A stretch of DNA of 64,000 nucleotides from Wurfbainia villosa (Eukaryota; Streptophyta; Magnoliopsida; Zingiberales; Zingiberaceae). The translations under genes were made by a program, and so were the position numbers. How positions within the stretch are numbered: the stretch's first letter is position 1; each line of letters begins with the position of its first letter. The stretch covers positions 25,499,255 through 25,563,254 of the forward strand of contig CM046008.1 in NCBI GenBank assembly GCA_025175895.1, given 5' to 3'. The notes beneath the pieces were generated by a model. It did not search any database and was not told the DNA's origin. It saw only the letters and a list, made by a program, of their open reading frames with translations. Below are positions 22,892 to 36,129 of the stretch, piece after piece.

Positions 22892-24310
22892 TTTGAAGGG
22901 AGAAACTTTGCTTCGCACCTCGATCGCTTGTGCATGGCGATCCCATCTATGTTCCCGGATTAAAAAAATTAATCCAAGATGATGACGGATTACCCAAGCA
23001 ACCGATCCATCATCGTGCTATTCAATTAGAGTGGTCTCTTGAACAAACTTATTGTTCAAGCAACCAAACTCTTTTCCTCGATTAGCCGCGGAATAGATGA
23101 TGTACGGATTGCCGGTTTTTGTGTTTATCTTCTGGGTCAAAGTAAATTAGCCACATGCAATTACATACATAATTTAAAGAAACAAAAAGAAACCAAAACA
23201 AGAATTATACCTCTTGTTTACCTCTTGGTCTTCTATTATATGTCCTATCCTCCTCTTGGACGTTGTGTGGGAAACGATCCTCCAAGAGATGAAACTTCCG
23301 AGATCATGTTCTTGCCTTCCTTGCTTGCTCCGAACAAAGGGAAGAATGCACGCTCCCTTCTTTTCCTTACTTGCACCAACCACCAAAGACCAATTCCTTG
23401 GTGTTCGCCGGCCCTAAGGAGAGGAAGAAGGATGGGCGCCGGCAAGAGCTCCAAGGGAAGAAACCCTAACTCTTGCCGCCGGCCAAGGGAAGAGGGCGAT
23501 TGTGGCGCCGCCGGCCCTAGGAGAAGATGAGGGTGGCCGCCCAAGAAGAGAAAGAAAATAAGATATGGGCATCGGCTAGACCTTAGGAAGAGGAGAAGCT
23601 CTTCCACTTGTTGCCGCCCAAAGCCTCTCCAAACCCTAGCTGCCCAAGCCAAAGAGCAAAACCCTAATCCTTTCTCAATTGCATTGCTCACTGCCCAAGC
23701 CCTAGCCCTCCTTTTATAGAGCTAGGATTAAGGCTCCTTTCAATCTCCACCATCGGATCTAGGTATTCAATTTCCACTGTTGGATTTAGAGTTTCATTTT
23801 CCACCGTCGGATCTAGGCTTCATGAGGGTTTTAATAGACTACAATAGGAACCATGAGGAGGAGTTGGATCTTGGCCACCCAATGGATCTAACCCACATAA
23901 AGTTCGATCCATTAATGATAATCCATTCCACTAGAGGATTATCATTGATCTACCTCACCAACCCCCATAAATAAATATGGGCTCCATATATTAATTGTAC
24001 AAATAGCTCCCCATGTTTAAGATCTCAAATTTCTGTCAATTAATTAATTTACTGACAATTAATTAATCAACATCTAACTCCATGAGTAGTACCACTCAAC
24101 CTCATCATCATGTCGGACCAAGTCCACCTGCAAGGTTTACATGATAATCCTTATGAGCTCTTCAAGGGAACATCATCATCCTAATATATAGGACACAGTT
24201 TCCTCCTATAAACAACGGCACACCATGTAAATAATATCATTTCTCAACTTACCGAGCCTATCGATTTAATCTATAAATATCGTCGATTGGTAAATCAAAG
24301 AAATAAATAC

Positions 24311-25981
24311 TGTAGGGATCCCGAGCGATAAACAAAAACTTGCAGCGGAAAACTTAGGATCCCTCCAGAGATCCAAGAAAAAAAAATATACTCGTTTCAA
24401 TTATCGATTCTATCCTATAGGAATCGAGATTACCTTCGAAGCGTGCCCTTCGAATTCCAGTCAACAACACTTGCGGATCTCAGCGTGGTCAGGATGTCCA
24501 TGCCTCTACGGTGCACACACACACACGATCTTGGAGAGAAGAGGTAAGCCCTTTCGGTTGTGCTAGCAACCACTCCAAGGTCTCACTTTTCTACTCTTTA
24601 CTTGGCCCTCTTGTGTTGTGAACGAAAAAAAATAAAATCAGATTTTTTTTTGTCCACGTTGAAGAAGAAGAAGCAACCATAATACACCTTAATGAGACAT
24701 TAAATGCACTTCCTTATTCTCCATGGTAAAAGAAAGGAAGTCAATTAATTCTCATTAAATGCACATTAATGAGTTTTAAATCCCATTTAAAACCCCATTT
24801 ATTAATTCATGTATTATATATTATTAATTCATGTATTATTCATTTTAGCCTTCTTCTCTTGGTTTGACTTGAGTCTAACTCAAGATAAACCAATTTGAGT
24901 CCAACTAAAATTTTGCCAAGTAATGAGTCTTACTCATTCTAGTTAATCCAATTAACTAATAATTCATTTTAGTCAAACCAAAATGATTTCCTCTCCAAAA
25001 TAATATGTTCTTTGTGTGTAACCCTATAGGCTCTCATAACGTTGGCAATGTATCCAAAACCATTTTAGATACATAAGCAATGAGCGGCATCTAGCAATAC
25101 ATCATTGCTACCCAAGTGATGAGAATGTCGAGATCCGACAACCTCTTCTGTGACTATTATCATATGACAGTGTCCTTCTATCCTTGATATCTCAGATCGA
25201 TCAATGAGGCATAGACCGTGTCACCCTCTTATCAATCTTTATGTTTCTTGATCCCCAAGTAGACACACTCAAAAAAATGAGTTCAATATCTCATATTGAC
25301 TCATTTGAGTATGGCCATGCATTTCGTGGTCCTACTCTATCAAGAGGCCAAAGATATCACTCCCGTCATATGGGAGGGATAGATCTCATCTACATCACTC
25401 ACATCCCTCTGCATAATTCGTTACATACTCAGTGATCGCCGTTATAGTCACCTAATTACGGTGTGACGTTAGACGATACTAAAGTACATAACTCCTTATG
25501 TAGGGAACCGTAGTGACTTCAGGTCTAAGGACTATTCATACCAATAGTCACATGAGAAAGTATATGACACTCATATAACGATCCATGATACTTTCTCATG
25601 GTGGGTCAATTCAGTATATATAGTCTCCAATATATATACCCATGTATCAATGTGATATCACATATCCATGACTTGTGAGATCAAGTCATCCATTGACCTA
25701 CATGCAAGTCTCAATGTATCAATATAGCCCTTGTCTATTAATACAATACTCGACTAGGAATATTTAAGAATAGTGTTCTCTACAGCTTCTCATAATCAAT
25801 TCTATCAATTGATATACTGTAGATAACAACCTACTATTCATGGACATTATTATATTTATTTAGCTGGTACACGCATAAAGAAATATAATAATCAATCTTT
25901 GCCTTTATTAATGCAAGAATATAATACAAAAGTTTCCCTCATCAATCATCTCATAATTGGCACTAAGGGATCATACTAACA
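24311..25981 (-). repeat. B1 3' LTR
   Basis: 1,671 bases, from TGTAGGGATCCCGAGCG to CATACTAACA. Next to it at 25982 the reverse polypurine tract AATGGGAGAT is seen. It differs from the other LTR mainly by short repeat number around 24800 and a few bases. Confidence 0.94.
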
Positions 25982-26329
25982 ATCTCCCATTAGCACTAGT
26001 GTCAATCACTGTAATTCTAAGACCCAGTGACCTAGTATGACCATTATGCTTCCTCTGTGTCAAAGCCTTGGTCAAGGGATCCGCAATGTTAGCATCAGTG
26101 TCTACTCTGCATATATGAACATCTCCTATATTGATGATCTCTCGAATGAGGTGATACCGCCGCAGTATGTGTTTGGTCCTCTGATGTGAGCGAGGTTCCT
26201 TAGCCTGAGCAATAGCCCCATTGTTGTCACAATAGAGGTCTATTGGGTCTGCTATGCTAGGAACCACCTCAAGTTCAGTGATGAAATTTCGGATCCAAAC
26301 AACCTCCTTTGCTGTAGAAGACGCAGCAA
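25971..26329 (-). pseudogene. B1 RNase H C-terminus (frameshifted)
   Basis: A separate frame from the rest of pol. It carries IADPIDLYCDNNGA, EPRSHQRTKHI, YHLIREI and ANIADPLTKAL, the final RNase H blocks. The main frame ends at 26330 within the ADSTTEVE block, and one base appears to be missing there. The same end of the protein in B2 is at 53270-53542. Confidence 0.9.
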
Positions 26330-28165
26330 TTACTCGACTTCTGTTGTAGAATCTGCAACTGTGTCCTGCTTCAAACTCTTCCAGCTCACAGCGCCATCAT
26401 TCAAGCAAAATACATACCCTGAATGCGATCTGGAGTCATCCTTGTCGCTTGAAGCTCGATCATCAGAACCCTTTACAGCTAGATCCTCATTGCCTCCAAA
26501 TATCAAGAAATATTCTTTTGTCCTTCGCAAGTACTTAAGAATATTCTTGACAGCTGTCCAGTGACATTCATCGGGATCTGACTGATACCTGCTCGTCATG
26601 CTTAAAGCATACGAGACATCGGGGCGATAAAAAATCATGGCGTACATGATAGATCCTATAGCTGATGCATAAGGGATCTGATCCATGCGATCTCTCTCCT
26701 CCTTAGAAGAGGGAGATTGAGTCTTCAAAAGACTCATACCATGTGACATTGGAAAAAATCCCTTCTTGGAATTCTGCATGGCAAAATGCTTAAGCACCTT
26801 GTCTACATATGTACTCTGACTCAAGCCAAGCAATCTCTTAGATCTATCTCTATAGATCTTGATGCCTAGAATATAGGCTGCTTCACCTAAGTCTTTCATT
26901 GAAAAACAATTCCCAAGCCAAGTCTTCACAGACTGCAGCATAGGGATATCATTTTCAATGAGCAGTATGTCATCTACATACAATATGAGGAAAACAATTG
27001 AGCTCCCACTAACCTTCTTGTAGACACAAGGTTCATCTTCGTTCTTAATGAAACCAAACATTTTGATCGCATTATCAAAACGAAGATTCCAGCTTCTAGA
27101 AGCTTGCTTTAAACCATAAATCGACCTATGCAACTTACAAACCTTTCCAGCATCCTTTGGATCGACAAAACCCTCAGGTTGTGTCATATACACATCCTCG
27201 AGTAGATTTCCGTTAAGAAATGTTGTTTTGACATCCATCTGCCAGATCTCATAGTTATAGTAAGCTGCGATAGCAAGCATGATCCGAATGGATTTGAGCA
27301 TTGCAACTGGAGAAAAGGTTTCATCATAGTCAATACCATGAATCTTCTTGAATCCTTTTGCTACCAATCGCCCTTTATAGGTATGCACATTACCTTCCAT
27401 GTCAGTCTTTCTCCTAAAGACCCACTTACACCCAATGGGTTTGATCCCTTCAGGTGGATCAACCAAAGTCCAGACTTGGTTAGTGTACATGGATTCTATT
27501 TCGGATCTCATGGCCTCGAGCCATTTCTCAGAATCTGGGCTCATTACAGCTTCCTGATAGGATGTCGGCTCATCAAGCATGATACCATCGTTATCATCCA
27601 AGAGAAAAGAATATCTCTCAGGTTGATGACGTATCCTATCAGACCTGCACAGAGCTTGGTCTACCTGAACAAGTTGTATCACAACTCCTTGTGATGACTG
27701 TTCTTGTTCCATTAAGGTATCAGTGCTATTTTGTGTATCTTGAACATCTTCAAGATCAATTTTACTCCCACTTATTTTTCTAGAAATAAATTCCCTTTCT
27801 AGAAAAACACCATTTCTGGCAACAAACACTTTGCCTTGTGTGGGGTTGTAAAAGTAATATCCCTTAGTTTCCTTGGGATATCCAACAAAATAGCATCTAT
27901 CTGATTTAGGGCCTAGTTTATCTGATACTTGACGTCGTACGTAAGCCTCACAACCCCAAATCTTCATAAAAGACATCTTGGGACTCTTCCCAGTCCATAT
28001 CTCATATGGTGTCTTTACGATTGTCTTAGAAGGAACACGGTTAAGTGTGAAAGCGGCGGTCTCTAGAGCATATCCCCAGAAGGAAGGAGGAAGTTCTGTA
28101 TGACTTATCATTGATCGTACCATATCTAATAGAGTACGATTTCTCCTCTCAGATACACCATTCAA
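26330..28165 (-). pseudogene. B1 pol: integrase C-terminus, RT and RNase H start
   Basis: The longest open reading in the window (611 residues). It begins just after a TAG at 28166-28168 with NGVSERRNRTL (integrase, including the catalytic E). It then has the GYAL and FVGYP blocks, a Gln/Ser linker, and RT blocks: EAMRSEIESMYTNQVW, GCKWVF, YDETFSPVA, WQMDVKTTFLNG, and the catalytic YVDD at 26969-26980. RNase H follows to ADSTTEVE. The apparent start is only the first possible codon after the stop. Its good preservation is compatible with a recent insertion. Confidence 0.94.
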
Positions 28166-29116
28166 CTATGGTGTTCCAGGTGGAGTGAGCTGAGATCTTA
28201 TCCCACACTCAACTAGATAGTCACTAAACTCTTGGCTTAGGTATTCCCCACCTCGATCTGATCGAAGCATCTTAATACTCTTACCAAGTTGGTTCTGTAC
28301 TTCATTCTTTAATTCTTTGAACTTTTCAAAGGATTCTGATTTGTGTCTCATAAGATACACATATCCATATCTATTGAAATCATCAGTAAATGTGATGAAG
28401 TACTGATAACCTCCTTTGGCTGCGACTTTGAAAGGACCGCATACATCACTATGTATGAGGCCTAAAAAATCTTTCGCTCGTTCACCTTGTCCACTAAATG
28501 GAGTTTTGGTCATCTTGCCTAAAAGACAAGATTCACATACCTCATATGATTCAAAATCAAATGAGTCCAGTAATCCATCCTTATGGAGCTGGGCTATGCG
28601 ACTCTCATTTATGTGACCCAAGCGACAATGGCAAAGTTATGTTTGATTCAAATGATTAGATTTGAATCGTTTGGTATTTATGTTATAGACTGGGTTTTCA
28701 AGGTCTAGAACATAGAGTCCATTCATCAAGTGTGCACTGCAATAGAACATTTCATTTAAATATAAAGAACAACACTTGTCCTTAATTATAAATGAAAAAC
28801 CTTTCTTGTCCAAACAATATATAGACATAATGTTCTTAGTTATTGCAGGTACGAAATAACACTCTTCAAGTTCTAGAATTAAACCACTGGGTAATGATAA
28901 GGAATATGTTCCTACAGCTATAGCAGCAACTCTTGCGCCATTGCCAACACGTAGGTCCACTTCTCCTTTTGTCAAAGATCTACTTCTTCTCAAGCCCTGC
29001 ACATTGGTACAAATGTGAGAAGCACAACCGGTATCCAATACCCATGAGGAAGAAATAGATAGATTGACTTCTATAACATGTATACCTGAAGTGGAAGTCT
29101 CACTTCCTTTCTTCTT
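28166..29116 (-). pseudogene. B1 pol: protease and integrase N-part
   Basis: The protease site LDTGCASHIC is intact in this frame (near 29020-29040). The GAG-pre-integrase region follows, then a TAA at 28637-28639 just before the HCRLGH block. The integrase shows CESCLLGKMTK (zinc cysteines), HSDVCGPF (first D) and LRSDRGGEY (second D). A TAG at 28166-28168 ends the reading immediately after PGTP. All in the gag frame. Confidence 0.93.
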
Positions 29117-29929
29117 CTAAACTTTCTCGAGGTACTTTTTATAGTTCCTCTTCCAATGTCCAGCTTCCTTGCAGTGGAAGAAAGTCCCTTCCTTGCCCAT
29201 CCCACCTTTAGGCTTCAATGCTTTGTCCTTATCTTTATTCTGGGTCTTACCCTTGCCTTTAGACTTTTTCTTACCCTTTCCCTTTTTAACCATAAGTACA
29301 TCATTAGTACCAGGTTGCATCTTCTTAAGATTGCTCTCAGCAGTTCTCAACATGCTTAAGAGCTCAGGCAATGGTTTGTCAATTTCGCTCATGTAATAAT
29401 TCATGACAAATTGACTAAAGCCTCTAGGCAATGAATATAGAATAAAGTCAGTGGCCAACTCTTGGCCTAAAGGAAACCCCAATCTTAAAAGGTTCTCAAC
29501 ATACCCAATCATCTTGAGTACATGAGTTCCTACGGGTGTTCTTTCTTGCATTTTGCATGAAAATAATGCCTTAGATACCTCAGATCTCTCTTGCCATGCC
29601 TGCCCTTGATATAGTTGCTTCAAGTGTGCAACCATATCAAAGGTATCCATGTTCTCATGTTGCTTCTGAAGCTCTGAGTTCATGGTTGCAAGCATAAGGC
29701 ATGATGCATCTAATGCATCATCTTGATGCTTCTTGTATGCATCCTTATCTGCACGAGTAGCATTATTGTTGGGTGGTTCAGAAATGGGTTGCTCTAGGAC
29801 ATAGAGTTTCCGCTCCTGTTTGAGAACTATTCTCAAATTTCTGAACCAGTCAATGAAGTTTGCTCCATTGAGCTTGTCCTTCTCAAGGACCGATCGCAGA
29901 GAGAGGGTATTTGATGTATTTGAAGACAT
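29117..29929 (-). pseudogene. B1 gag
   Basis: 270 residues, starting MSSNTSNTLSLRSVLEKDKL. The UBN2-like part shows DWFRNLRIVLKQE and the HVLKMIGYVENL block, then a long Lys/Gly-rich tract. The zinc knuckle reads FHCKEAGHWKRNY: relative to the CCHC pattern, the first cysteine is Phe and the last is Tyr, so metal binding should be lost. A TAG at 29117-29119 separates gag from protease in the same frame. Related retrotransposons use a continuous gag-pol frame, so this stop is more likely damage than design. Confidence 0.92.
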
Positions 29930-31521
29930 AGTAATCTACAACAGAAATGATATGCAGAAATGAGTATTATATCTGAATCATTTAATTAGGCCTTTAATTA
30001 AATGAGACTCCCACTAATTCCCTTAGCTTCAATAGGAGCTAGTCATACCAGTTCTATTGAGCTTCAAGTTCATGTGGGACAAGATCCACAACATACCTCA
30101 CCTTGAGTTAGCTTTGGCTAATCACCCAAGATTTAGTATCACTAGGTAGGTAACATTTTACCAATTACATCGTATGCAACTCTTGAAATAAAGGATCAAG
30201 ATTCACATTATACATCATCTTGAGTTAGCTTTGGTTAATCGCCCAAGACTTAGTATAAATGTTCTCTTATCCGTGTCTCCTAACTATTAGGAAATGCCTC
30301 TAAGTATTTCTCAATCTAATTGAGACACTTAGTGAAGTCTCATCCAAAGTTTGATAGCGGGACATCACAATTGTCCTCTCGCACTCTACCAAGATAAAAT
30401 GCGCTGCTTTGCTTTAGCAAACCCAACACAAATGATCGAGGTAGTTTATGAGTACCAAACTTTGGTAGGCATATTCATTTGACTTAATTTTAAGATAACA
30501 GATTATCTAGCATGCATCACATACACACAAAATATATCACATATACGCTAAACGTGACATGGTTATGGCCCTTATTCTACGATTTCTCAAGCCAATGAGA
30601 AAATCGATTGGTTACCCTAGGGATAGCATCTTCTCCAAGCGCTTCCTTTGGTCAGCATGTGTTGTCAGCATCGTCCTTGTAACATCCACCTTCAATGGAC
30701 TTTCATTGCTTATTTATTTTGTACATTACAAAATGAGAATACTCGAGTTACATTCGAGTCTAAATCTATTTTACAACTAGAAAATAGAAGTGAAGGCACG
30801 ACACGCAGGCCGTGTAAACAAAATACAACACCCACATATATATGACGACACGCAGGCCGTATTATGAATTACAACACATAACCACAATCATATTGGGTCC
30901 TAGGCCATAACCATGCACCATATACAAATCATTCACAATGATTTAATAAATTATTTTATTTATCAGTTTTATTATGTGCAATTTTTAAGCCACTATGCCG
31001 ATTAGCCGCAACACCACGGCGGTCCCGCTAGCCGATTAGCAAATTTTTTTTTTTTTTGCTAATTCATCTTATGAGTCGCTGCCCATTCTGTCCATCTCTA
31101 TGAACCCGAGACCTCCAGATGGCCAGGTGTGTTCGGCACCGTCCGACTTGAACCAGCCCACTTGGCAGACCATCTGCTTGGCTGAATCAACTCGGACACA
31201 GGCGGAGTCGGCACCATCCGACTTGATTCAGCCCACTCGGCAGACTATCTGCTTGGCTAAATCAACTAGAACACAGGCGGAGTCGGCACCATCCGACTTG
31301 ATTCAGTCCACTCGGCAGACTATCTGCTTGGCTAAATCAACTCGGACATAGACCGAGTTGGCACCATCCGACTTGATTCATCCCACTCGGCAGACTATCT
31401 GCTTGGCTAAATCAACTCGGACATATACCGAGTCGGGAAAAAAAAACATAATAAAACTAATCTCATGTTTATATCACATAAAAAATCTAAAAAAAAACGT
31501 GTACATTTTTTTTTACAAGTG
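29930..31521 (-). other. B1 5' leader with 75-bp minisatellite
   Basis: About 1.6 kb between gag and primer site. No gene. It holds a 16-base direct repeat with GACACGCAGGCCGT near 30798 and 30845, a poly-T run at about 31040, and the tandem array listed next. ORFs at 30559-31555 on the other strand are by-products. Confidence 0.75.
31127..31437. repeat. 75-bp tandem repeat (about 4 copies) in B1 leader
   Basis: Units begin TCGGCACCATCCGACTTGAT and contain CGGCAGACTATCTGCTTGGC. Four copies with few differences; the first is the most diverged. As 75 is divisible by three, the array translates as a 25-residue repeat in one + strand ORF, but there is no other sign of coding. It lies in the transcribed but untranslated leader of the element. 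Confidence 0.88.
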
Positions 31522-31533
31522 GCTCTCATACCA
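31522..31533 (-). other. B1 primer-binding site
   Basis: Reverse reading TGGTATGAGAGC: one mismatch to the initiator-Met tRNA complement, directly next to the LTR edge at 31535. Confidence 0.85.
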
Positions 31534-31534
31534 C

Positions 31535-33229
31535 TGTAGGGATCCCGAGCGATAAACAAAAAACTCGCAGCAGAAAACTTAGGATCCCTCCAGAGATCCA
31601 AGAAAAAAAAATATACTCGTTTCAATTATCGATTCTATCCTATAGGAATCGAGATTACCTTCGAAGCGTGCCCTTCGAATTCCAGTCAGCAACACTTGCG
31701 GATCTCAGTGTGGTCAGGATGTCCACGCCTCTACGGTGCACACACAAACACGATCTTGGAGAGAAGAGGTAAGCCCTTTCGGTTGTGCTAGCAACCACTC
31801 CAAGGTCTCACTTTTCCACTCGGTACTTGGCCCTCTTGTGTTGTCAACGAAAAAAAATAAAATCAGATTCTATTTTTCATTGTCCACGTTGAAGAAGAAG
31901 AAGCAACCATAATACACCTTAATGAGACATTAAATGCACTTCCTTATTCTCCATGGTGAAAGAAAGGAAGTCAATTAATGCTCATTAAATGCACATTAAT
32001 GAGTTTTAAATCCCATTTAAAACCCCATTTATTAATTCGTGTATTATATTATTAATTCATGTATTATATTATTAATTCGTGTATTATTCATTTTAGCCTT
32101 CTTCTCTTGGTTTGACTTGAGTCTAACTCAACATAAACCAATTTGAGTCCAACTCAAATTTAGCCAAGTAATGAGTCTTACTCATTCTAGTTAATCCAAT
32201 TAACTAATAATTCATTTTAGTCAAACCAAAATGATTTCCTTTCCAAAATAATATGTTCTTTGTGTGTGACCCTATATGCTCTCATAACGTTGGCAATGTA
32301 TCCAAAACCATTTTAGATACATAAGCAATGAGCGGCATCTAGCAATACATCATTGCTACCCAAGTGATGAGAATATCGAGATCTAACAACCTCTTCCGTG
32401 ACTATTATCATATGACAGTGCCCTTCTATCCTTGATATCTCAGATCGATCAATGAGGCATAGACTGTGTCACCCTCTTATCAATCTTTATATTTCTTGAT
32501 CCCCAAGTAGACTCACTCAAACAAATGAGCTCAATATCTCATATTGACTCATTTGAGCATGGCCATGCATTTTGTGGTCCTACTCTATCAAGAGGCCAAA
32601 GATATCACTCCCGCCATATGGGAGGGATAGATCCCATCTACATCACTCACATCCCTCCGCATAATTCGTTACATACTCAGTGATCGCCGTTATAGTCACC
32701 CAATTACGGTGTGACGTTAGACGATACCAAAGTACATAACTCCTTATGTAGGGAACCATAGTGGCTTCAGGTCTAAGGACTATTCATACCAATAGTCACA
32801 TAAGAAAGTATATGACACTCATATAACGATCCATGATACTTTCTCATGGTGGGTCAATTCAGTATATATAGTCTCCAATATATATACCCATGTATCAATG
32901 TGATATCATATATTCATGACTTGTGAGATCAAGTCATCCATTGACCTACATGCTAGTCTCAATGTATCAATATAGCCCTTGTCTATTAATACAATACTCG
33001 ACTAGGAATATTTAAGAATAGTGTTCTCTACAACTTCTCATAATCAATTCTACCAATTGATATACTGTAGATAACAACCTACTATTCATGGGCATTATTA
33101 TATTTATTTAGCTGGCACATGCATAAAGAAATATAATAATCAATCTTTGCCTTTATTAATGCAAGAATATAATACAAAAGTTTCCCTCATCAATCATCTC
33201 ATAATTGGCACTAAGGGCTCATACTAACA
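31535..33229 (-). repeat. B1 5' LTR
   Basis: 1,695 bases with the same ends as 24311-25981. It has one more copy of a short TATTATTAATTC-type repeat near 32045, which accounts for most of the length difference from the other LTR. Confidence 0.94.
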
Positions 33230-33650
33230 AATACTAAGTACATGTGTCCATTATTATATCAGGATTAAGAGCATGTACACCATAATATCTAAGGTCTGAT
33301 TCAATTATGTAGTCAGCAATAAATTGAATCACCTCTAAGTCGGTCCTGCTCAATACACATAAAGTGTACTAGTGTAATTCTATGCTCAAGACAATCCAAT
33401 ACCAAATTACACTACAACCATACCAATGGGTTGTCCAAAACCATCTCGGTTTTGAGCCTCTACTTATACTCTACAAGGAACTGATAACATGATCTTCCGT
33501 GTGACACCACACACAATGTTATCTACAATGTAATGTATCAGACAATATGCATAACCATAAATATGCAAACAATGATCATGTGATTCTTATTTCAAAAATA
33601 AAGATGTTCATACATAAGATAGACTTTTCAGTATACATCCCAACACTCCC

Positions 33651-34710
33651 CTGTACATGGCACATATCCTGTTCATACAAGGCCATCCGACCACAATCAC
33701 GATAACATATATAATGTAAATACAACAAAACACAGTGGAAACTATCAAAATGAAATAACAACTATACAGTGCATACCGATATGACTAACACCAAAACATA
33801 AAGAAAACATCATCAAAACCCACACCAACATATGCGTACATCAATAATGTCAAAGACACATCCATCATATAAATTCAGATCGATATAAGAAACACCCAAA
33901 AACAACGGAAACATAAAACCAAGCCGGGACCCTCGGAAGTGAGATGAGATGTTGCTAGCCAACGATGCTCCAAGCCCATCACGAAGTCAGCTACCTGTTA
34001 CCTGGGCAATAAGAAAACCCAGGATCTATGGTGGTGAGTACAAAACTCAGTGGTAATAAGAATAAAAGTGCATGCATAATTTATATATATCACATGCAAG
34101 TCAACAATATGGTGTCTAACGGTATAACAGGTATATACCAGCATAAATATAATAGTTGTATAACTAAACTTATTAACGATAACAATATAAGACACTGACA
34201 TACCTACAAATCAGCAACGATGTAACTCATACAACCTGAGTATAAGTACTATAACACAACACCTACAACATGGTAGAGTAAATACTAACTCTATAAACAA
34301 CAAAACCAACATACTACCGTTCTATGTCAAATACATAATGATCCGGGTCCATTCCGTATCACCTCAAGGTACTGGTCAAAGGTATACAACAGTCTGACCA
34401 ACACAACTCTGGTAATCCACAAACGACCATATAACAAATGCAAGTAGCATGTATGATGATGTACAAATAAATGCAGCAAACATAGCACAAACAAATGGAA
34501 CTTCTCAACAAGCATACATATAGACTGCATCTATATATATACTAATCACAACCATCCATATATATATATATATGCAAAACGCCATGAGAACACGGCAATA
34601 CAGGATGCATGGTCATGCCTGCTCACCCCAATAGCTACTACGACCCCAGTGTGGCCTAGGCGGCTCGACATGACAACTGTCCCAACTCAATACCAACCAC
34701 TACTCTCGAG
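33651..34710. other. G1 LTR segment between A1 and A2
   Basis: About 1.06 kb of gypsy-like LTR sequence. No gene. It begins CTGTACATGGCACATATC and contains a TA dinucleotide run near 34556-34575. ORFs at 33998-34530 have no recognisable domain. Confidence 0.6.
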
Positions 34711-35611
34711 TGGTCTGAAGGTAGGAAACTTCGCTTCCCACTTCAACTCGGTTGCTTGTTCATAGCGATCCCTTCTACGTCCCCGGATAAAAAAATTTAT
34801 CCTTGACAAGAGGGATTGCCCAAGCAACCTTGTCATCATCGTGCTATTCGATTAGAGTAGTCACTTGAACAAACTTGTTGTTCAAGTGACTAACCTCTAT
34901 TCTACGAATAGTCGCGGAATAGACGACGTACGAATCGCCAATTTTTGTGTTTATGTTCGGGGTCCAAGTATATTTAGCCACAAAACAGAATATATCATGC
35001 ATATATAATTGAAAAACAATTACAAACATGTTACATATGAAGATAGATAAGTGTAATACCTCTCGATCTTTTATCGTATGTCCTTCCTCCTTTTGGACGT
35101 CGTGTGTGTTAGGAATATTGGAACGGCTAGAGGGGGGTGAATAGCGTCAATGGAATTCTTTCACGTTTGTTTCTACAATTTCGTTAGCGCAGCGGAATAT
35201 AGATAATGAAAGCAATAACGAAATATACAATCACGCTAATACAATGATATAACGTGGTTCGGAACCGAATGGTTCCTACTCCACGGATTGGGTTCGTACG
35301 AACCCTAGCGATGCCAATCACACACCACTATGAACTAACTCCTTCTCGACACGAGTCGGAGGCGGAGAAACCTCTTACAATTGTTTACAACAATAAACAA
35401 ATAGCTACAAGAAAATACAATGAAATACAAAGCAAAACTAGTAAAGAAAACACTTTACAAATGCTCTTGAATGCTTGATCGCTAGGTTGATCGAGTAGCA
35501 CTTGGAGACCCTGAATTGCAGTAGCAACTCGCCCCAAATCGCCTCAAAGAACCCTTAGTTTTTCCTCCATCACGAGCTCCATATATAGCTTCAACCTGTG
35601 CTGGAAAAAGT

Positions 35612-35812
35612 CGATCAGTCGACTGATCGAGACCATCAGTCGACTGATGCCACTGTTGTCGTGAGACAACGGCTAGATCCACGCTGGATAAGTCCAACGG
35701 AACCTTCATCAGTCGACTGATTGTGACCATCAGTCGACTGATGGAGTCCTCACTCGACCAGTCGAGTCTCGACTCCATTCTGTGGCCGATTTCTCGAGCA
35801 CCAGTCGACTGA
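35612..35812. promoter_or_regulatory. Five-palindrome cluster in U3 of Q2
   Basis: Five perfect 10-bp palindromes in 200 bases, four in two close pairs (21 bases apart, centre to centre), with extra half sites such as ACTCGACCAGTCGAG near 35752. In element direction it is directly upstream of the TATA at about 35585. The sister LTR at 40217 has none of them. Confidence 0.65.
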
Positions 35813-36129
35813 TTACACGATCATTTGCTGAGCCATCGATCAGCTAACTCGCGATCATTGCTGGGCCATAACCAAACCCTAGTTGACTCGGTCGGTCGGC
35901 GCCACATGGCACCGATGGTGGCACACCTCAAACATGAGGTTTCAACCCAAGTATGGTTCCCCCATACTTGCTAGACCACCCTTAGCCTAGACCTAAGCCT
36001 TCTAGCCACCTCCATCAGCCTCACGCCTCTCGGATCCCTCCAAGTCATCCATGACTTGTTCATCCATCGCGCTAGCCTTCAGATGCTTCCATCGGCTATG
36101 TCATGCTAACGGTGTCTACACCGCCAAGG

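Larger units (their letters stand above)
24311..33229 (-). mobile_element. Full-length Ty1/copia element B1, inside A1 5' LTR
   Basis: 8,919 bases with perfect TSD AATAC at 24306-24310 and 33230-33234. LTRs 24311-25981 and 31535-33229. Primer site, gag, protease, integrase, RT and RNase H in order on the minus strand. The two LTRs look very similar by eye, so the insertion is relatively recent, as expected for an inner layer. Coding capacity is lost through three in-frame stops and at least one frameshift. Confidence 0.96.
16060..33645 (-). mobile_element. Full-length Ty1/copia element A1 (interrupted by B1)
   Basis: Perfect TSD CTCCC at 16055-16059 and 33646-33650. In element direction: 5' LTR at 22894-33645 (split by B1), primer site, gag-pol 21835 to 17912, 3' LTR 16060-17878. 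Net length without B1 and its TSD copy is about 8.7 kb. The domain order gag, protease, integrase, RT, RNase H defines Ty1/copia. It is not Sirevirus; the exact lineage is left open. Inactivated by in-frame stops. Confidence 0.95.
22894..33645 (-). repeat. A1 5' LTR, split by B1
   Basis: LTR sequence at 22894-24310 and 33235-33645, about 1,828 bases net, against 1,819 in the 3' LTR. The break is B1 with TSD AATAC. TATA in reverse at 23711-23718. Short ORFs at 23039-23974 mirror those of the other LTR and are not genes. Confidence 0.92.

Noticed and set aside
23039..23691. ORFs of 163 and 148 residues
   Set aside because: A-family LTR sequence, with a similar ORF in the other A1 LTR at 16526-16847; no domain.
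31100..31351. ORF with a perfect 25-residue repeat
   Set aside because: The result of the 75-bp minisatellite in the B1 leader, antisense to the element; treated as repeat, not gene.
34556..34575. Short TA run, and C run at 60046-60057
   Set aside because: Simple microsatellite tracts inside LTRs, of no further interest; the C run may also be a sequencing artefact.
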